Assembly: GCF_933775445.1 (NCBI RefSeq) | Contig: NC_065874.1 | Coordinates: 2,730,501-2,794,500, forward strand | DNA: 64,000 nucleotides | Origin: Argentina anserina | Lineage: Eukaryota > Streptophyta > Magnoliopsida > Rosales > Rosaceae | Reading direction: 5' to 3' | Shown here: piece by piece, positions 35,234 to 48,607 of the stretch | Layout: every line of letters begins with the position of its first letter | Numbering within the stretch: the stretch's first letter is position 1 | The notes under the pieces: generated by a model | Seen by the model: only the letters and a program-made list of their open reading frames with translations | What the model was told of the DNA's origin: nothing | Database searches by the model: none | Translations under genes and position numbers: made by a program

Positions 35234-37034
35234 ATGACATGGCATGCAGATGAAGATGAGGAAGAAGAGAGGGCAGTGCAGTCAATTACTCCCTCCTCTG
35301 CAACTTATCCTCGTCAATCTAAGAATACTACTAAGAACAATGAAGTAGCATGCCCCTCTTGTGGCCACCCTATCGATATTCGAGACCAGGTATACGTACT
35401 GTTAGTTTGAGATTGTTTTTCGTAATTTCGGTTTTTTATTTTGATTTGTTTTATTTATTTGAATATTTTTGTTATTAATTGAAGGCTGGAATTCATGATT
35501 TGCCGGGACTACCAGCAGGAGTGAAATTTGATCCGACGGACCAGGAAATTCTTCAACATTTGGAATCGAAAGTGTTCACTGATACCAGAAAGCATCATCC
35601 ACTCATTGATGAATTCATACCAACGCTTGATGGTGAGAATGGGATTTGCTCTACCCACCCAGAAAAGCTACCAGGTGGGTTTTTACATTAATTTCGTTCT
35701 TATCAACTTTTTGTTTTGATTTCTGGTATAAATTTACATGTACTATTGGTTATATGAACTTCGATTTAGTAGTGCTGCTATAGAAGTAAAATTGCAGTGG
35801 AGAAAATTATAACATCACATTTTAATCTAGCTCAAAGATGGTTCAATATATGCTTGAATTTTGTTTATATTGATCATGATTTGGGTAAACTTGAATTCAC
35901 AAATGTTTTTTACTTCTTAATTTGTGCTCTTTACATATCCCAAACTTGCAATTTCATATTTTACATCTTGGTATTTATGTATCTATTTCTAGATGTCTCA
36001 TTGATGATAACATCTAACTAGCACGAGTTTTACTTGAAAAAACATGAGATAATTTTTCCTTTTTTCTTTTAAGAAAAGAAATATCAAGATTAGCAATAAG
36101 CTTGCTATAAATATACATGCAAACGCAACCATATGAAAAACTACCAATTAGCTAAATGGCATGGATTTCATGATATTTGATAAGGTCAAGTTCTAATCTT
36201 GAATCACCCTATTAAAATATGTAGTAAGACTGCTAATTATAGGCTTTTATTAACAATACATATCATCTATTGGTACAGAAGTAGACGTACACTTCCCTTT
36301 CTTGCAGGTTTGTATTTTGGTACCAGTTACACTGTTTCTTCGTCTTATAATTAATTATAATCAAATATGCAGGAGTGAACAAAGAAGGACAGATCCGCCA
36401 CTTCTTTCACCGACCCTCAAAGGCCTACACCACCGGAACCAGGAAGCGAAGGAAGGTTCACACCGAAGAAGACGGAAGCGAGACAAGATGGCACAAAACA
36501 GGCAAGACAAGGCCAGTCCTAGCTAATGGACTAATTAAGGGTTTCAAAAAGATTTTGGTCCTCTACACCAACTACGGCAGGCAAAGGAAGCCTGAGAAGA
36601 CAAATTGGGTGATGCACCAGTACCACCTGGGGATCAATGAAGAAGAGAAAGATGGAGAGCTAGTGTTATCTAAGGTCTTTTATCAAACACAACCTAGGCA
36701 ATGTGGTACTGGAACTCCAAGCATCAGAGATGATGATCCTCCATTGTTGAATCCATTGGATAGTCATCATCATAAAGGTCATCTCAATATTCGAAGTGGG
36801 CAAGATGGCAATTCTCTTCCTCTTCCTCCAAAGAAGGCTGGTGTTATGGAGTATTACAATCATAATCATCCTGCTCCTTTTATGAATTATGATCATCCTC
36901 AACTGATTCAAGCAGGCCAGAATAAAGAAATCCCAGCTCAACTAATTCCTAACATGGTTCTTCAAGGTGACGGGTCTTCGTTGTTTCGATACAATATTAC
37001 TTCAGACACAAGCAAGCAAAGGAAAACTATTTGA
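35234..37034 (+). CDS. NAC transcription factor, SND2/SND3 (NAC073/NAC010/NAC075) group
   Basis: Exons 35234-35389, 35485-35674 and 36373-37034 join in phase to 335 aa. An N-terminal MTW and a CPSCGHPID motif mark this NAC subgroup. NAC subdomains follow in order: [18 protein letters not shown] (A), [17 protein letters not shown] (B), [20 protein letters not shown] with [12 protein letters not shown] and KKILVLYTN (C), [15 protein letters not shown] (D) and [15 protein letters not shown] (E). The His- and Pro-rich C-terminus is the likely activation region. Members act in the nucleus, several on secondary cell-wall genes. The start is the first in-frame ATG; an in-frame extension upstream has no ATG. 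I cannot say which member of the group this is. Confidence 0.88.
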
Positions 37035-37240
37035 GAGGAAAATATAGTCGTGGGTCAATATCATGACCATGGATATATGGAAAGAATTCATATTGAGGTA
37101 GCTTTAGCTAGTTTAGGGCAGCAGTGACATTATACCTTCTTTTCGCATGCCATTACTCTTCTGTTTTGATTTGACAATAATATCGTTTTGGTTATTGATT
37201 TGTTGATAGATGAAGCTAGATAAATGAATGTTTGATATTT
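37035..37240. other. 3' flank of the NAC gene
   Basis: AT-rich; no feature is called. Confidence 0.5.
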
Positions 37241-37753
37241 TAATAACCTCGATTAAATAATAATTTTTTCTGGTCCCGACTCGGAACCGGTGTATATTAT
37301 TATAAACCTCGCTAAATGCATAAGATAATTTTTTTTTGAAATCTCTTTAAGTCTCATCGAATATATATAAAGCAATAATTAATTTAATAAAATTTTAAAA
37401 ATTAGTTAAAATGATTAATAATTGATCAAATATTTCAAAGAATTAGTAAATAAAATTCATACAAATTAAGAAAAGTAATTATTTAAACTTACCATTTTAA
37501 AATTACTTTTACGCATGAAATTATACCAAATTGAAAAAGTGAATAAATATAAAATCCTAACTAAAAGTAGACGTAATTGTCAAACTAAACGATTATCATT
37601 ATTCGGCTAAGTAACAACAAAACTTACTATAAAATAATAATTTATTAATTTATCAATAAATGAACAAATTATTCATTTATCGATAATATAATAATTCTGC
37701 TAAAGTAATAATTTCATTCGGTTCTGACATTATTTATTTATAGAGGTTTTATT
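37241..37753. mobile_element. Possible AT-rich TIR element
   Basis: The left end TAATAACCTCGATTAAATAA and the inverted right end AATAAAACCTCTATAAATAA are similar. Inside them lie GGTCCCGAC (left) and the inverted GTCAGAACC (right). The core is AT-rich and non-coding. No clean target duplication was found. Confidence 0.3.
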
Positions 37754-38911
37754 GTAGTATTCCAAAGATAACTTTCTTATGAGAAACAAAAATATGGAAT
37801 TATATGTATGCATCTTAACAGGTTGAATTTTGTGGATTGTTTTGTGACTTTGTCTAGTCCTTCTGCTTTGTGTTTATGAGCGTTGGTTACATATGATTAC
37901 TTTTCTACATTTTTAGTTGTAATACATTGGTGTTTCATGTAATCGTACGTCTTATAATGTTCCATCACTTCCTTGTTATAGACTTCTCTTATAATGCTCC
38001 CACCCCAGGGTTGAAAAGTCCAAAAAGTTATAAGAGTATCTCTAACAGTTCTTCTTAAAATCCTCCATTATAGAAGATAAAAACACTAAATCTCAAAATA
38101 AAAAAAAATCTTAAACTCCAATAGCTTATTTATTCTATTGTATAAAATAAAAATACAAATGTGTATATTTAAATGAAAATCAAATTGAATTTTATAATGT
38201 CATGATTTATACCAAGACCAGAGAATGAGTAATAAATCATTTCTTTCTTTTTTTGGTTATTTTTTGGAATGGAGAGTAAAATGTTTTTGTAAGAAATAAA
38301 GTTTAAAGATTGTTTTCAAAATTATATAAATTTTGAAAATCCTACAAATTTAGAGATTTTATTTCTATTTTTTCCCACTTTTTCTATTATAAAAGACGAT
38401 TTAGAGAAACTGTTCGAGCTAAAAATTAATGTTTTTCCTCCATGATAGAGATTATTTGGGTTTTAGAAGAGCTATTGAAAATACTCTAAGAAACTGATTG
38501 GCAATATAAGCTTAACTGGTGAAACTCAAAGGATGAGGTAATATCCAAATTAATTACTCTTAGAAAAGATAATCCCAATTGAAGCCCCTGCTTCAATATA
38601 TTACGTCAATGATAGGAAACAAGAAATCACAAATTCACCAAACTTGGAGTGGCAATTACTGATACTGACCGCTCAAATTACTTCTACTGTTCTACAGGAA
38701 GCACACCCACACTTACAGAGATAAATCCCGCAATCGACCAGACTGAAACCGACCTAAAAAAAAATAGAAACTGACCAGACTGAGCAACATTAAAATACAT
38801 ACCCACACCGGCTTTCAGACATGATAACATAAACTACGAAAATAAAGACAAAGTACTAGACTCTGCCTACGGAGTTACTGTCATAACTTTTTGTACATCC
38901 GCTCTATAAGT
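37754..38911. other. Intergenic region and 3' UTR of the GBP-like gene
   Basis: AT-rich. The part nearest 38911 is probably the 3' UTR of the minus-strand gene. Confidence 0.4.
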
Positions 38912-40320
38912 TCACGACTTTTGAAGAACACACTTCTCATAGAGTGCGAGGATCTCCTTTTTGTTGGGGTTCCTTAGCTGAAGCAGTTCAGCACCAAAAT
39001 TATGCTTCGTAAGCTCTTGCTTTAGTTTCTGGACTGTGAACTTTGTGTAGTCCTCTGTGTTGGTTTGCTGACTACGGCCATCCTCATCTCCTCTAAATAC
39101 TGAACCTCCGTCTTCCGTTTGTGCATGCTTCAGAGGGCTGGTGGTACTCCTCGACCTCTTATTTACTCTTACAATCCGATCACTCAATTCCCCGTCTTGA
39201 ACAGAATCCACATCCATGTCATAATCATCTACCCTTGAACGCTTCCCATGTGAAGCAGTCCTAAGCTTACTATCCAATGCTGTTTCATTCAGGCGAACGG
39301 AGGTCAATTCTTGCTGAAGTTTATCGAGTTTTGCTTGTGCAGATTGTAGCTGGTGAGATAGGGCTTCTGCTCTATTATTTGCATCTGCATGTGCTGCACG
39401 TTCACTGTCCAAAAGACCTTGAAGAACTTGAACTGTGCTGGTTCTCTGCTCATTGTTTGACTCCAATAACGATTCTATCTCTTTCTCCCTTTCTTCAACT
39501 CTTGCCTCCAGTAGAGAAATTTTATGATGAGCTCCCCTCGATGATGCACGGACTTCATCCAAATCAACTTCCAAGTCTCTTTTCTCCCTCTGTAGACTCT
39601 CAATTTGCCTCTCAGCCCTCTCAATTTGAGCCAACCTTTCTATTGCCAGCCTCTGCATCTCACCCTTTTCCTTTTGAGCTATGTCTGCTTGAGCTCTCGC
39701 TCTATCAGCAATATCTGTTGCTCGTGTGGCCTCTTTTTCAGCAACTTTACACCTTTCTTGGACTTCATCCAATCTTTTGATCTCAGATTCATAAGTCTGC
39801 TTCAGATGGATCTTCTCCTGTTCCAGTATCTTCTTTTCTCTTTCAAAGGAATTGGCCTTGTCATTTGCAGCTTCTAATTTTTTACTCAACTCCTTGATTT
39901 CAAGCTTCCCTGATGATATTTCAGCATCATAATTTTCCATTTTGGACTTGGCAGCCTGCAAACAATATGTCCCAGCATTGAGAAAGACACCATGCACAAT
40001 TAAAGTTACTGTCAAGAAAATCAGACCTGAAAGGCTCAAGTACACAGGTGGTTGTGAAATTAAACCATAGATAATAGAATAATCTAGACGTGAAGAGAGA
40101 GATAGAGAGAGGTTTTAACAGAATGTTGTCAAGCTTAAATTTTACCTTAAGTTCCATTTTCAGAGTCGTTAAGCACTGCTCAGCATGTTCAATTTTTGCT
40201 GTCTTCTCTTTTATTTCTTCCTCCTTCAATTTCACCAACATAAAAACAAATCAAAACCCTGTTTGTAAGTATATATAAGAAACCACAGAAATGGGGTGAA
40301 TTATGTATGTATGTGCAATC

Positions 40321-40375
<55 letters not shown>

Positions 40376-43300
40376 ACCTTCTCAGCCAAACCAATTGAGA
40401 ATTCTTCCCTCAAAGCATCTTCTCTCCTTTGTGTTTCCTTGCTGGAGCGTTCCTGGATAATTGCTGCCTTCTCCAGAGCAGCTTTTGCCTCTCGAAAAGC
40501 AATATCGTACTTGCGTTTCCAGTCATCTGCCTCTTCTTGGGCAGACTGAGCTTGTTCCTTTGCAGCAGCCAACCTTGCTTCACCAGCACTGCATCGAGAC
40601 TTGAGAACCGCAATTTCAGAATAAGCTTGACCCTCCTCAGCCTTCTGCTTGGAGAGAACCTGCTCATATCTTCTTTGCCACTCGCCTGCTTCTGCTTTTG
40701 CAGAATCTAAACTCTTACGCAAGCTAGCACACTTATCTTGTAGAGAGGTACTATTTCCCTGCAAATTGTTGATTCGGATATTGTATTCTTCTCGAAGCTT
40801 GTTCTGGTCATTGACAGCGTCCTCATAGCGTTTGACATACTCTGCCTTCGACTGCTGGCTTGCCTCTACCTGCTTTTTCAGTAAACCCAGCTCACCTTCC
40901 ATGGCACGGCATCTTAACCTCAAGGTACCGTTTTCAGATTCGGCTTTGTTGATTTGCCTCACAATGAGATCAAGAACCGGGCCTTCCAAACTGTAAAATT
41001 TGGATATAGAAAACAGGTAAATGGTCAACAACAAAAGCAGGCAAATAACTTCAACAAAGTTACAAAAAAATGCAGTAAAGGAATACAGACCTCTTTCTTA
41101 GAAAGACAGCCAGTTGCTGCCATTTTAGAGGACCCCGACCAGCCTTCTCATACACGGATATAAGGTCACCAAGAACCTAGAAGAAAAAATGTCATATGCA
41201 CATTTCAAGACCATACATGAGGCAACTGATTGAGGACACGCCTTACCTTTAAAACATTATCAATAGTAGCATCACTAGCATGGCAAGCTCTTCTAAGCTT
41301 CCCTTCCATACTTTGTATAGCATTTAAACAATGCAACTCTGCCTCCATATATGCATTCTTCTTATAATCCTGTATAGTAGCCGATTCAAAATCAACAACA
41401 TTTGTAATGAAAAGGGGGAAAAAAAACTGTAAGCTCCTTGAGGCCAAAGCCTATTAAGACTAAATTTGTATTATCCAGTAACATACCTCAAATTCCTTTT
41501 TGAGCTGCTTGTGGAGGTTCCCTTCATACTTTTTCCTAGTTGGACCAACCCCTACAGCACATTCATTAAAAGCGGCCAGTGATTTTTGGACTGCCTCTTC
41601 ATGAGCTTCTCTCAGTGCAGCCTGCAACATATTGATAAGAGCTGATTGAAATCATCCACACAATTAAGCGGAAATGAGAAGAAAAGCAGAAAAATTACAT
41701 AACTTACTTCTTCAGGCAACTTTGAACAGTCAAAAGCAGACCTATAAGCATTAACAGCAGAATCATATGCCCTTCTGCACTCTGCTTCTTCAACACTCTG
41801 CAAGTTGAAAATAAGCAAAGTAAGAATGAAATAGTGATCACTCATAAGGTTTATGTCATATCTGTTAACCTGTTCCCAGATTTAAACCGTCTTCTTCATT
41901 CATTTACCAGATCAGCACTAAATGCATATAAAACTGATAACCGGATGTCCTCTGAAATTTAGAAAATGCAGTCACCGAAGCAAACACTGTACTCATAAAC
42001 ACAAACCTGCCATGAAGAGGAGATGGTAGGCACCGCACCCTTATTTAGAGCATCAAGATAGGACTCGAGAATACCAACTAGAACTGGTCCTGTCATTATA
42101 GTAGCCCCGACTTGTTTGGGCCTTGTTCGTTCAAAAACAAACCTTGTCAAAGCATCTAGCCCTGCTATAAATTCAGGCCTTAATTTGCTCAACTGCATAC
42201 AAATTCTTCGAGTTCAGCATAGAGTGAATACAGAGAGAATGAAAAAATTGATCTGAATTTGAATTTGAAGATAGTAGTGAATTACTGACCTGAATTTGAT
42301 CAAGTCTCCGGAGCTCCTCCTCCTTGTCCACAGGCCGCACAAGCGTGAAGCAATCTCTGTTTGGAAATAGAGCTCTAATGGAGTCCCGTATCTATATCAA
42401 ACATTTGTTTGTTAGAAAAATGCCTCCTCGTCAAGTCATAGAAAAAGATATCATAAAAGAAGTGCTACATGTGACAATAACGTCATAAATATGAAGACAT
42501 GTATCATGTATGTCCACTACCCGATGAGATTCAACAAAGCATTTAGATGGCGGCTATGTGAAGATACAAAGTCATTATGATGCAATGATAACCTTCTCAG
42601 AACTAAGACATTTAAAAAAAATACCTCGTTTTGGGCAGCTACATCTCTTTTTCCTTCAAAAGGCCTCAGAGCAATCTCTAGATACTCACGGGGTGTTATC
42701 TTTCTACCATCCTCTACTAAATCGAGATAGAAGTCCTGGAACCAAAACACCGGGGATTAAAACAGGTCAGACTGCTATAGTACATATCCTATTAATCATT
42801 AATAAAGCAATAACAAAACCAAAACTACTATGACAGGAGAACGGCAGTGGTGAGAATAGCAGTATTAAAACCATGTTGCAGAGGAAAGAACCATATAATT
42901 CAAAACAAATTACCCTTAAAAGCCAAACAAAAGTTGGGGCGAACTGCCCAAGATCAGAAGCTGTGGTTCTTCCTCCAGAGGCTTTAACACGGATATGTTT
43001 AGTCATTTGAGTGACCAGAGCGAGACGATCAAGTGCAGCTTCATCTATACCACCAATCTGATTGTAAATGAACATGCTTGATAAGAGTACAGCCAAGGAA
43101 AATATTTGTGTGCTGTACTGTCCCTGTAAGATTAAATAAGTTCCACAATTGAAATTAGCTTACGTTACCAAAAAAAAAATGCAATGATAAGGAACAAGAA
43201 ATATCTATAAAATGAATAGAGACAGATATCTTAGCAAGTAAAAGGAATGAGAACTCACCGTCTGATCATAAGCATCTATTCCTTCAGTATCCAACAATAA

Positions 43301-44120
43301 CAGATTGTATTCAGTTCCGTCTAGGGCAGTTCTCTTTAAGGGCGCACTCCACATCCATAGTCCTTTAGTACACGGGCGATGAGTTGACGCTACTTGAAAA
43401 CCACTACTCCTTCCAAGAATCTGCAACACAGGAATCTCAACATCATTTTACATCGCTTACACATTAAACAATGAGGGAAGCAAACATCAATTACACACCG
43501 ATCGTACACTTTCAACACAGAAGTAACCTTTCTATATAAAAAGACTCAAATTTTCGACATTGAGTAGTGAAAAGCTGAATAACTGTACCATTAGCCAGGT
43601 TGCAATAATTCTAAACTAGCTTCCTAAGCTTAATTCAACTAATTAGTTCCGAAATTCCACAACACCTATAGAATGCCTACACCTCATACACTCAATCACT
43701 TCAATTATCATAAAAATTAGGGCAAATGCTAAACCTAACCTACCTAAAATCACAAACCCTAGAATTTCACCTGAAGAATATCAGGTCCAAAAAGCATGAA
43801 ACTTTGACTAATTCTAATCAAAACGAAGATCTAACCTGGTTGAGAATGTAGCTCTTGCCCTGGCGAGCGCGGCCGCACACCGAGACGACGCCGATGGGCT
43901 CCTTCACCAGCTGCAACACCGCCACGGCTTCCGGATCCATCCGGAAGCGTCCTTTCTCGTCGGCGTAGACGAGCCGAATCGGCCTCGCCGGCCCGGTGAC
44001 CGGCCGCGATGGCTGGGTCGGCGAGGGAGAGGGTGATTGCGAGGACGAAGACGAGAGTGAGGAGGAAGATTCCGGCGAGGCCTCGGAGGCGGCGCCGCCG
44101 CGCCTGAACATTCCGAACAT
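38912..44120 (-). CDS. GBPL3: Guanylate-binding-protein-like GTPase with long coiled coil (GBPL3 type)
   Basis: Thirteen minus-strand exons: 44120-43836, 43420-43259, 43123-42914, 42735-42625, 42391-42290, 42192-42007, 41797-41708, 41621-41487, 41369-41247, 41176-41091, 40990-40378, 40223-40146, 39955-38912. They join in phase to 1,074 aa, close to Arabidopsis At5g46070. After a Ser/Pro-rich N-terminus come the P-loop GRARQGKSYILNQ, switch region with LLLDTEGIDAYDQT, and the GBP guanine-specificity motif WLLRDF. Helical middle and C-terminal domains follow; residues ~500-960 form an uninterrupted coiled coil. Basic clusters (GKRSR, NKRSRS) look like nuclear signals. Large GTPases of this type oligomerise. 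From memory, GBPL3 forms nuclear immune condensates and joins nuclear pore and lamina structures. No disruption is seen. Confidence 0.88.
40321..40373. repeat. (TG)n(AG)n compound microsatellite at a splice donor
   Basis: About 9 TG and 17 AG repeats lie in intron 11 of the GBP-like gene. On the coding strand the intron reads GTGAT and then enters the CT run at once. Confidence 0.9.
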
Positions 44121-45155
44121 CTCGGGCTGTTTTTGTTGCAATTCGATTTGGGATTCTCTGCGATTTTTGGTTTGATAGGGCAAAGAGGAAAAGAGGGAGG
44201 GTTTAAAATTGGGGGAGGGAAAGGGGGTCGAGGTTTTTGAGCTTTTTACCCAGAGAAAGGGAGAAGCCGGAGGGTGGGAAATGACGATTGTGGGTCTGGT
44301 GGGTTTGTAGAGTCGTCGGGTCGGTTTGATTTATGCGAAGGGGTTTCCTGTAATTGTGACTGTTCACAGCGTGGTTATAAAGCTATTTTATAAATAAATA
44401 AAAAATCTATTGCTTTCTTATTTTAATTTTTAAGGTCCTTTTCAGAAGGATTTCGAAGTCTCGAATTTTAATTTGTATATTTACATGAAGTCCACTAAAT
44501 GTTAAATCTGATTCTTGTATCTGTTTTATTGACCGACCATGATTTGCCACATTAGCAAAGTGCAATATTCAAGTGAGCTTAAATAGGTAGACCATGATGA
44601 TATCCAAACTTGAAGAAATGCGAGTTTCATTTCCACAAAAAAAAAATGCGAGTTTGTGTATATTTCATTTGAGCTCTAATTTAAGAGCCTCGGTACACAA
44701 ACTCAAGCAAGAATAACTAGGCAAGAAATTGAGCAAATGTATCCTCAACAAAGAAGCCAAATGGATCTTAATCAGATGATCGGACACCCGAGCAATAGCC
44801 GACACCCTATCATGAAGGCGCTTTCAGCTTTGGCGGTATATCACCATAGGTGTATAGTTGTCAAATGATCAATCATTGTGCACACTGCACAACTACACCC
44901 GAATGAACATCAGATCCCAGCATATACAAGAGTGCTGATAATAGAACTAGCATGCCAATACCAACATTCAGAAAGTGTTAAAACTTAAAACTAGTGCCGC
45001 ACTTAGATAATTTTGCCTGGTTTAGGCTATTACACATTCACACCTGGTTTTTCCCAGTCCAATACATCCACAATCTAGAGGAAATAATTAGCCCTTTGCA
45101 TAAGGTTTTTCAATATTTGTCTTGCGAGGTCTAAAATGAAGTGCAGGGCTTCAAT
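44121..45155. other. GBP-like promoter and YLS8 3' flank
   Basis: The first ~200 bases are the leader and promoter of the GBP-like gene. The remainder is spacer and the 3' UTR of YLS8. No other gene is visible. Confidence 0.5.
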
Positions 45156-46560
45156 TTAGTAGCGGTACTTCGTAGAGTAATCCTTAGGAGCAATCACCAA
45201 ACCACGTCCCTTCCTTGCGCCACGGTACACAGTCTCCACAACGTCAATGAACTCCTGCTTGTCCTTGAGAGCCCAGTTGATCTTGTTGTTGTTCCCAGTG
45301 CCAAGATCAATCATAATGTGCTTGTTTCTGAAGAAGAACATGACTGTGGAAGGGTCATACAACTCGTACATGGTGTTGAAATCGGGAACCTCAGAGATGT
45401 CCACAAGGTAAATCACAGCAAAGTTCTTCAGAGTCTCTGCAACATTTGCTAGCACTTCATCCATCTGGTATATAAGACGAGAAAATTCCACATATTAGCC
45501 TGCATTCTAACCCAGACTAAATACAACATAGAATCAGCAGTTAGATGATATATTCTAGATACTTCACAAAACACAAAAGGTAAGAGATCACAGTGAACTT
45601 GGGCCCAGAAAACCTACACAGAGTTAACACTAGGCTTGATGTTCTTGGTGTACTAGAGTAACAATATTTCTACAGACAGAATCTGAGCCTAACGATTTAT
45701 AGAGACCAACCAACATTCGATTAACACAGTTATGCATAAACGTAGCGTAGCTATAGGAGCTGCAACACAGCAAACAGGAGACTTTATCCAACTGACAGAC
45801 TTAGCTAACACAGTGAATAAGGGAGTATATTTCACTTAGTTCTGCTAAGTGCTTAATTATACTGTTCAAGGCCCTCTACAATTTACAATAAGCGAATAAG
45901 AAGCATGTTTCACAGCTACTGCTGAAAACCAAGCGCCTCAACAGTCGCAGAGTAACAATGATTCTTTAGCTCTAGTCCTCGCTAAAACTGAATTCCAAAA
46001 CCGCGATTATCCCATTTCCATCTGATCCTATAAATTAATAGGAAGAACAAAAACAACAAATGCGATCCTGAGCCATGTATATCAATTTGGTTCTTATATC
46101 ATTTTCTCCCAAGACCTATCAACTTCATCAAATTACTTAGAGCCTCTTTATTTTCCACAAAACTTAACCTTAGCTACTGGGTTGCCAAAATTACCACCTA
46201 CCAATTCCCTCCTAATATATCGCAACCCACAATCAAACTATTATATGCATAGAATCCATCCTAGTAAAATCCCTAATTCAGATATCGGATTAAACCCTAA
46301 TTTTCTAATCAGAAAGAAACCGATAAAAATTATTGCTTTGCTAAAGAATATAGAGCTCAATTGTAAGTTTGTAACCACATGAATCAGATTTCAGTCGTAA
46401 ATAAACAAGAAGAACAAGAACTAGGGTTCGAAGCTCAAACCTGCATACAGGTCTCATCCCAATCGTGGCCGAATCGGATGACGACCAGACGCTCCTCCTC
46501 GGCGAGAATAGCCTGATCGACGGCCCAGCCGGAGTGAAGATGCGGCAGTAAATACGACAT
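45156..46560 (-). CDS. YLS8: U5 snRNP thioredoxin-like protein YLS8/DIM1
   Basis: Exon 1 (46560-46441, 40 aa) and exon 2 (45464-45156, 102 aa plus stop) give 142 aa, the family length. The start MSYLLPHLHSGWAVDQAI, the motif VVIRFGHDWDETCMQMDEVL, and the end IAPKDYSTKYRY match DIM1/Dib1/TXNL4A almost perfectly. The protein has a thioredoxin fold without the CxxC pair and sits in the U5 snRNP and U4/U6.U5 tri-snRNP, where it is essential for pre-mRNA splicing. The 976-bp intron has a GTTTGA donor and a TACCAG acceptor. It is surely a housekeeping gene. Confidence 0.96.
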
Positions 46561-46636
46561 CGTTCGATCACCTTCTTTACCTTCTTTACTCTTTCTCCAA
46601 ATTCCCAACTTCTCTTTCTGTATGGATTGGAATCAG

Positions 46637-46644
46637 CTTTTATA
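46637..46644 (-). promoter_or_regulatory. TATA box of YLS8
   Basis: TATAAAAG on the minus strand lies about 77 bases upstream of the ATG. Confidence 0.5.
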
Positions 46645-47092
46645 AGGCAAATGCTCTACAATTCGGCTACTGGATCATCTCCGTTATGGGTTTTGAAGCC
46701 CAATATGCCCCCATTCAAAATATTTGGGCTGTCGCCCAATCGGAGATGAAGGAGTCTACAACTCTGTAATCTCTGTTTACAGATCGTACATGCTTCTCAA
46801 ACTCCAGATCCAAGAATGGTCAAGTTGGGATTTGTTTTTTTTTTGGTCTGAAGTTGGGATTATATTGTTAAACTTCATCAATGATATATATGATGTATAA
46901 AATCATCTTTTTGACTTCTGAAATCACAACTTCAACTATTTTATTATCAATATGACATTATTTATACTATTAATAACTCAAACAAATTTTATCAACAAAA
47001 CACACGTGAAAATACATAAATAACCATAGACTATAAGTTAATTGAAATAAGTTTTTAATATATGAATGATATGACGATAATTAAAATATATA

Positions 47093-47132
<40 letters not shown>

Positions 47133-48599
47133 GGTAGGAGTTACTGCATATTACTTCCATATCCCCACTATTTCCATATTTTCTGAAAAAAAATGAATGA
47201 AAAAAAAATAGTGAGTGCTAGTACTATAGAACTCTTTCATCATTATTAACTACCATCAGTGTAAACATTTGGCTTATGAAGTTATAGAATAGGAAAGATT
47301 CAAATTGGCTTATGAAGGTAATGACAGGCTATGACACATTTGGGATATACAAGGCTTACAATAATATTCTATAATGTCATCACATATTTGAGCTAACCCT
47401 CAACCAAGAGTATCTAAATATTAGGTAAAAGACATGTGTATGTAAAATCAAAGTAGCTAGCATGTCTATCTGGTTGTGTGTGCGTTATTTTTATTTTATT
47501 TTTAGAAAAATATATATATATTTCACTAGAATAAAATTACAATGAAAAGAACAATTTGTGGAGGAACTAGATTCCCCACACTCCGTCCAACCTACACTAG
47601 TAATCTTAGGACTATCGCATAAGTATAAAACATGAGTCAAGAAAGCCCAATTTCAAACCAAACAAAACAATTCTAGAAGTAGCCGATACATACTCGCCGT
47701 CAATCTCAAGAAGAAAATACTTCAATAGCATCACATACCAAAACCTCCAGCATATTTGCAGAGACAATACTCCCATTACATTAACACCCATAATAACCGG
47801 TTATTATAATAGTATTTGGAAATTACATGCACCATAAACATGTGCACCCAACAACACAACCAAATCCTAAACCATATCTCAAGGAGGAGGGACAAAAAAA
47901 CACTTAAAAACCTAAAACCAAAAAAGAAAATAAAACAGACTTGGACAAAAAAAACCCAAGCCCACATAGGTTGACCCAAACCCCGACCCAAACAAGCCGA
48001 GACTCTCCACATAATCGCCAGAAGCTTGCAATCTCCGAGCACCACAGAGATGTCGCCGGCCTCGGACCATGAATATCGGCAACCATCATCAACACCCTAC
48101 TACCGCCAAGAAGCACCGCCCTTGATTTTACAGAGAAGCACCCTCCTTTCATGATTAAATCTAGCACCGAGATGTTAAATTGGACCCGAAACTAAAAAGG
48201 ACCTTTCTTAATCCAAGTATGACATTGCTGCCTCTGCTACCCAATTCAGACCACCGAAAACCCGACCTGCACCTCAAGGCAACACCAAAGCATCACCAAC
48301 AGACGCGACCTCTGCAAACCTAAACCACACCCTGAAAACGCCAACCTTTGTCGGTCCACCACCATCTACCAACTACGCAAGGCCACTGATTGACCTGCCA
48401 TAATTCTTGTATGGCAGCAACGTCAATGGACGCGTCGCAAGAGAGAAACAAGAATTTTACGAAACCTCTAGGTGATCCGGAAGTTGCAGAGCATTCTATT
48501 CCCTAACTGAAGAACGAAGTCCTCATCTATTATCTGTTATATTTAGTGTTTTCTCTACTTAGAATCATGGAAGAACCCGACATATGCACTTTGACATGC
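46645..48599. other. Intergenic region
   Basis: AT-rich until 47600. From 47600 to 48500 it turns C-rich and repeat-like (phrases such as CACCGCC and CCACCACC) with no intact frame. This part looks like an old retroelement fragment, but I cannot classify it. Confidence 0.4.
47093..47132. repeat. (AAT)n microsatellite
   Basis: About 13 perfect AAT/TAA units. Confidence 0.95.
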
Positions 48600-48607
48600 C
48601 CCATCTC

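Noticed and set aside
39277..39780. A 167-codon plus-strand ORF
   Set aside because: It is antisense to the GBP-like coiled coil, and its Leu/Ser-rich make-up follows from Glu/Lys codons read backwards.
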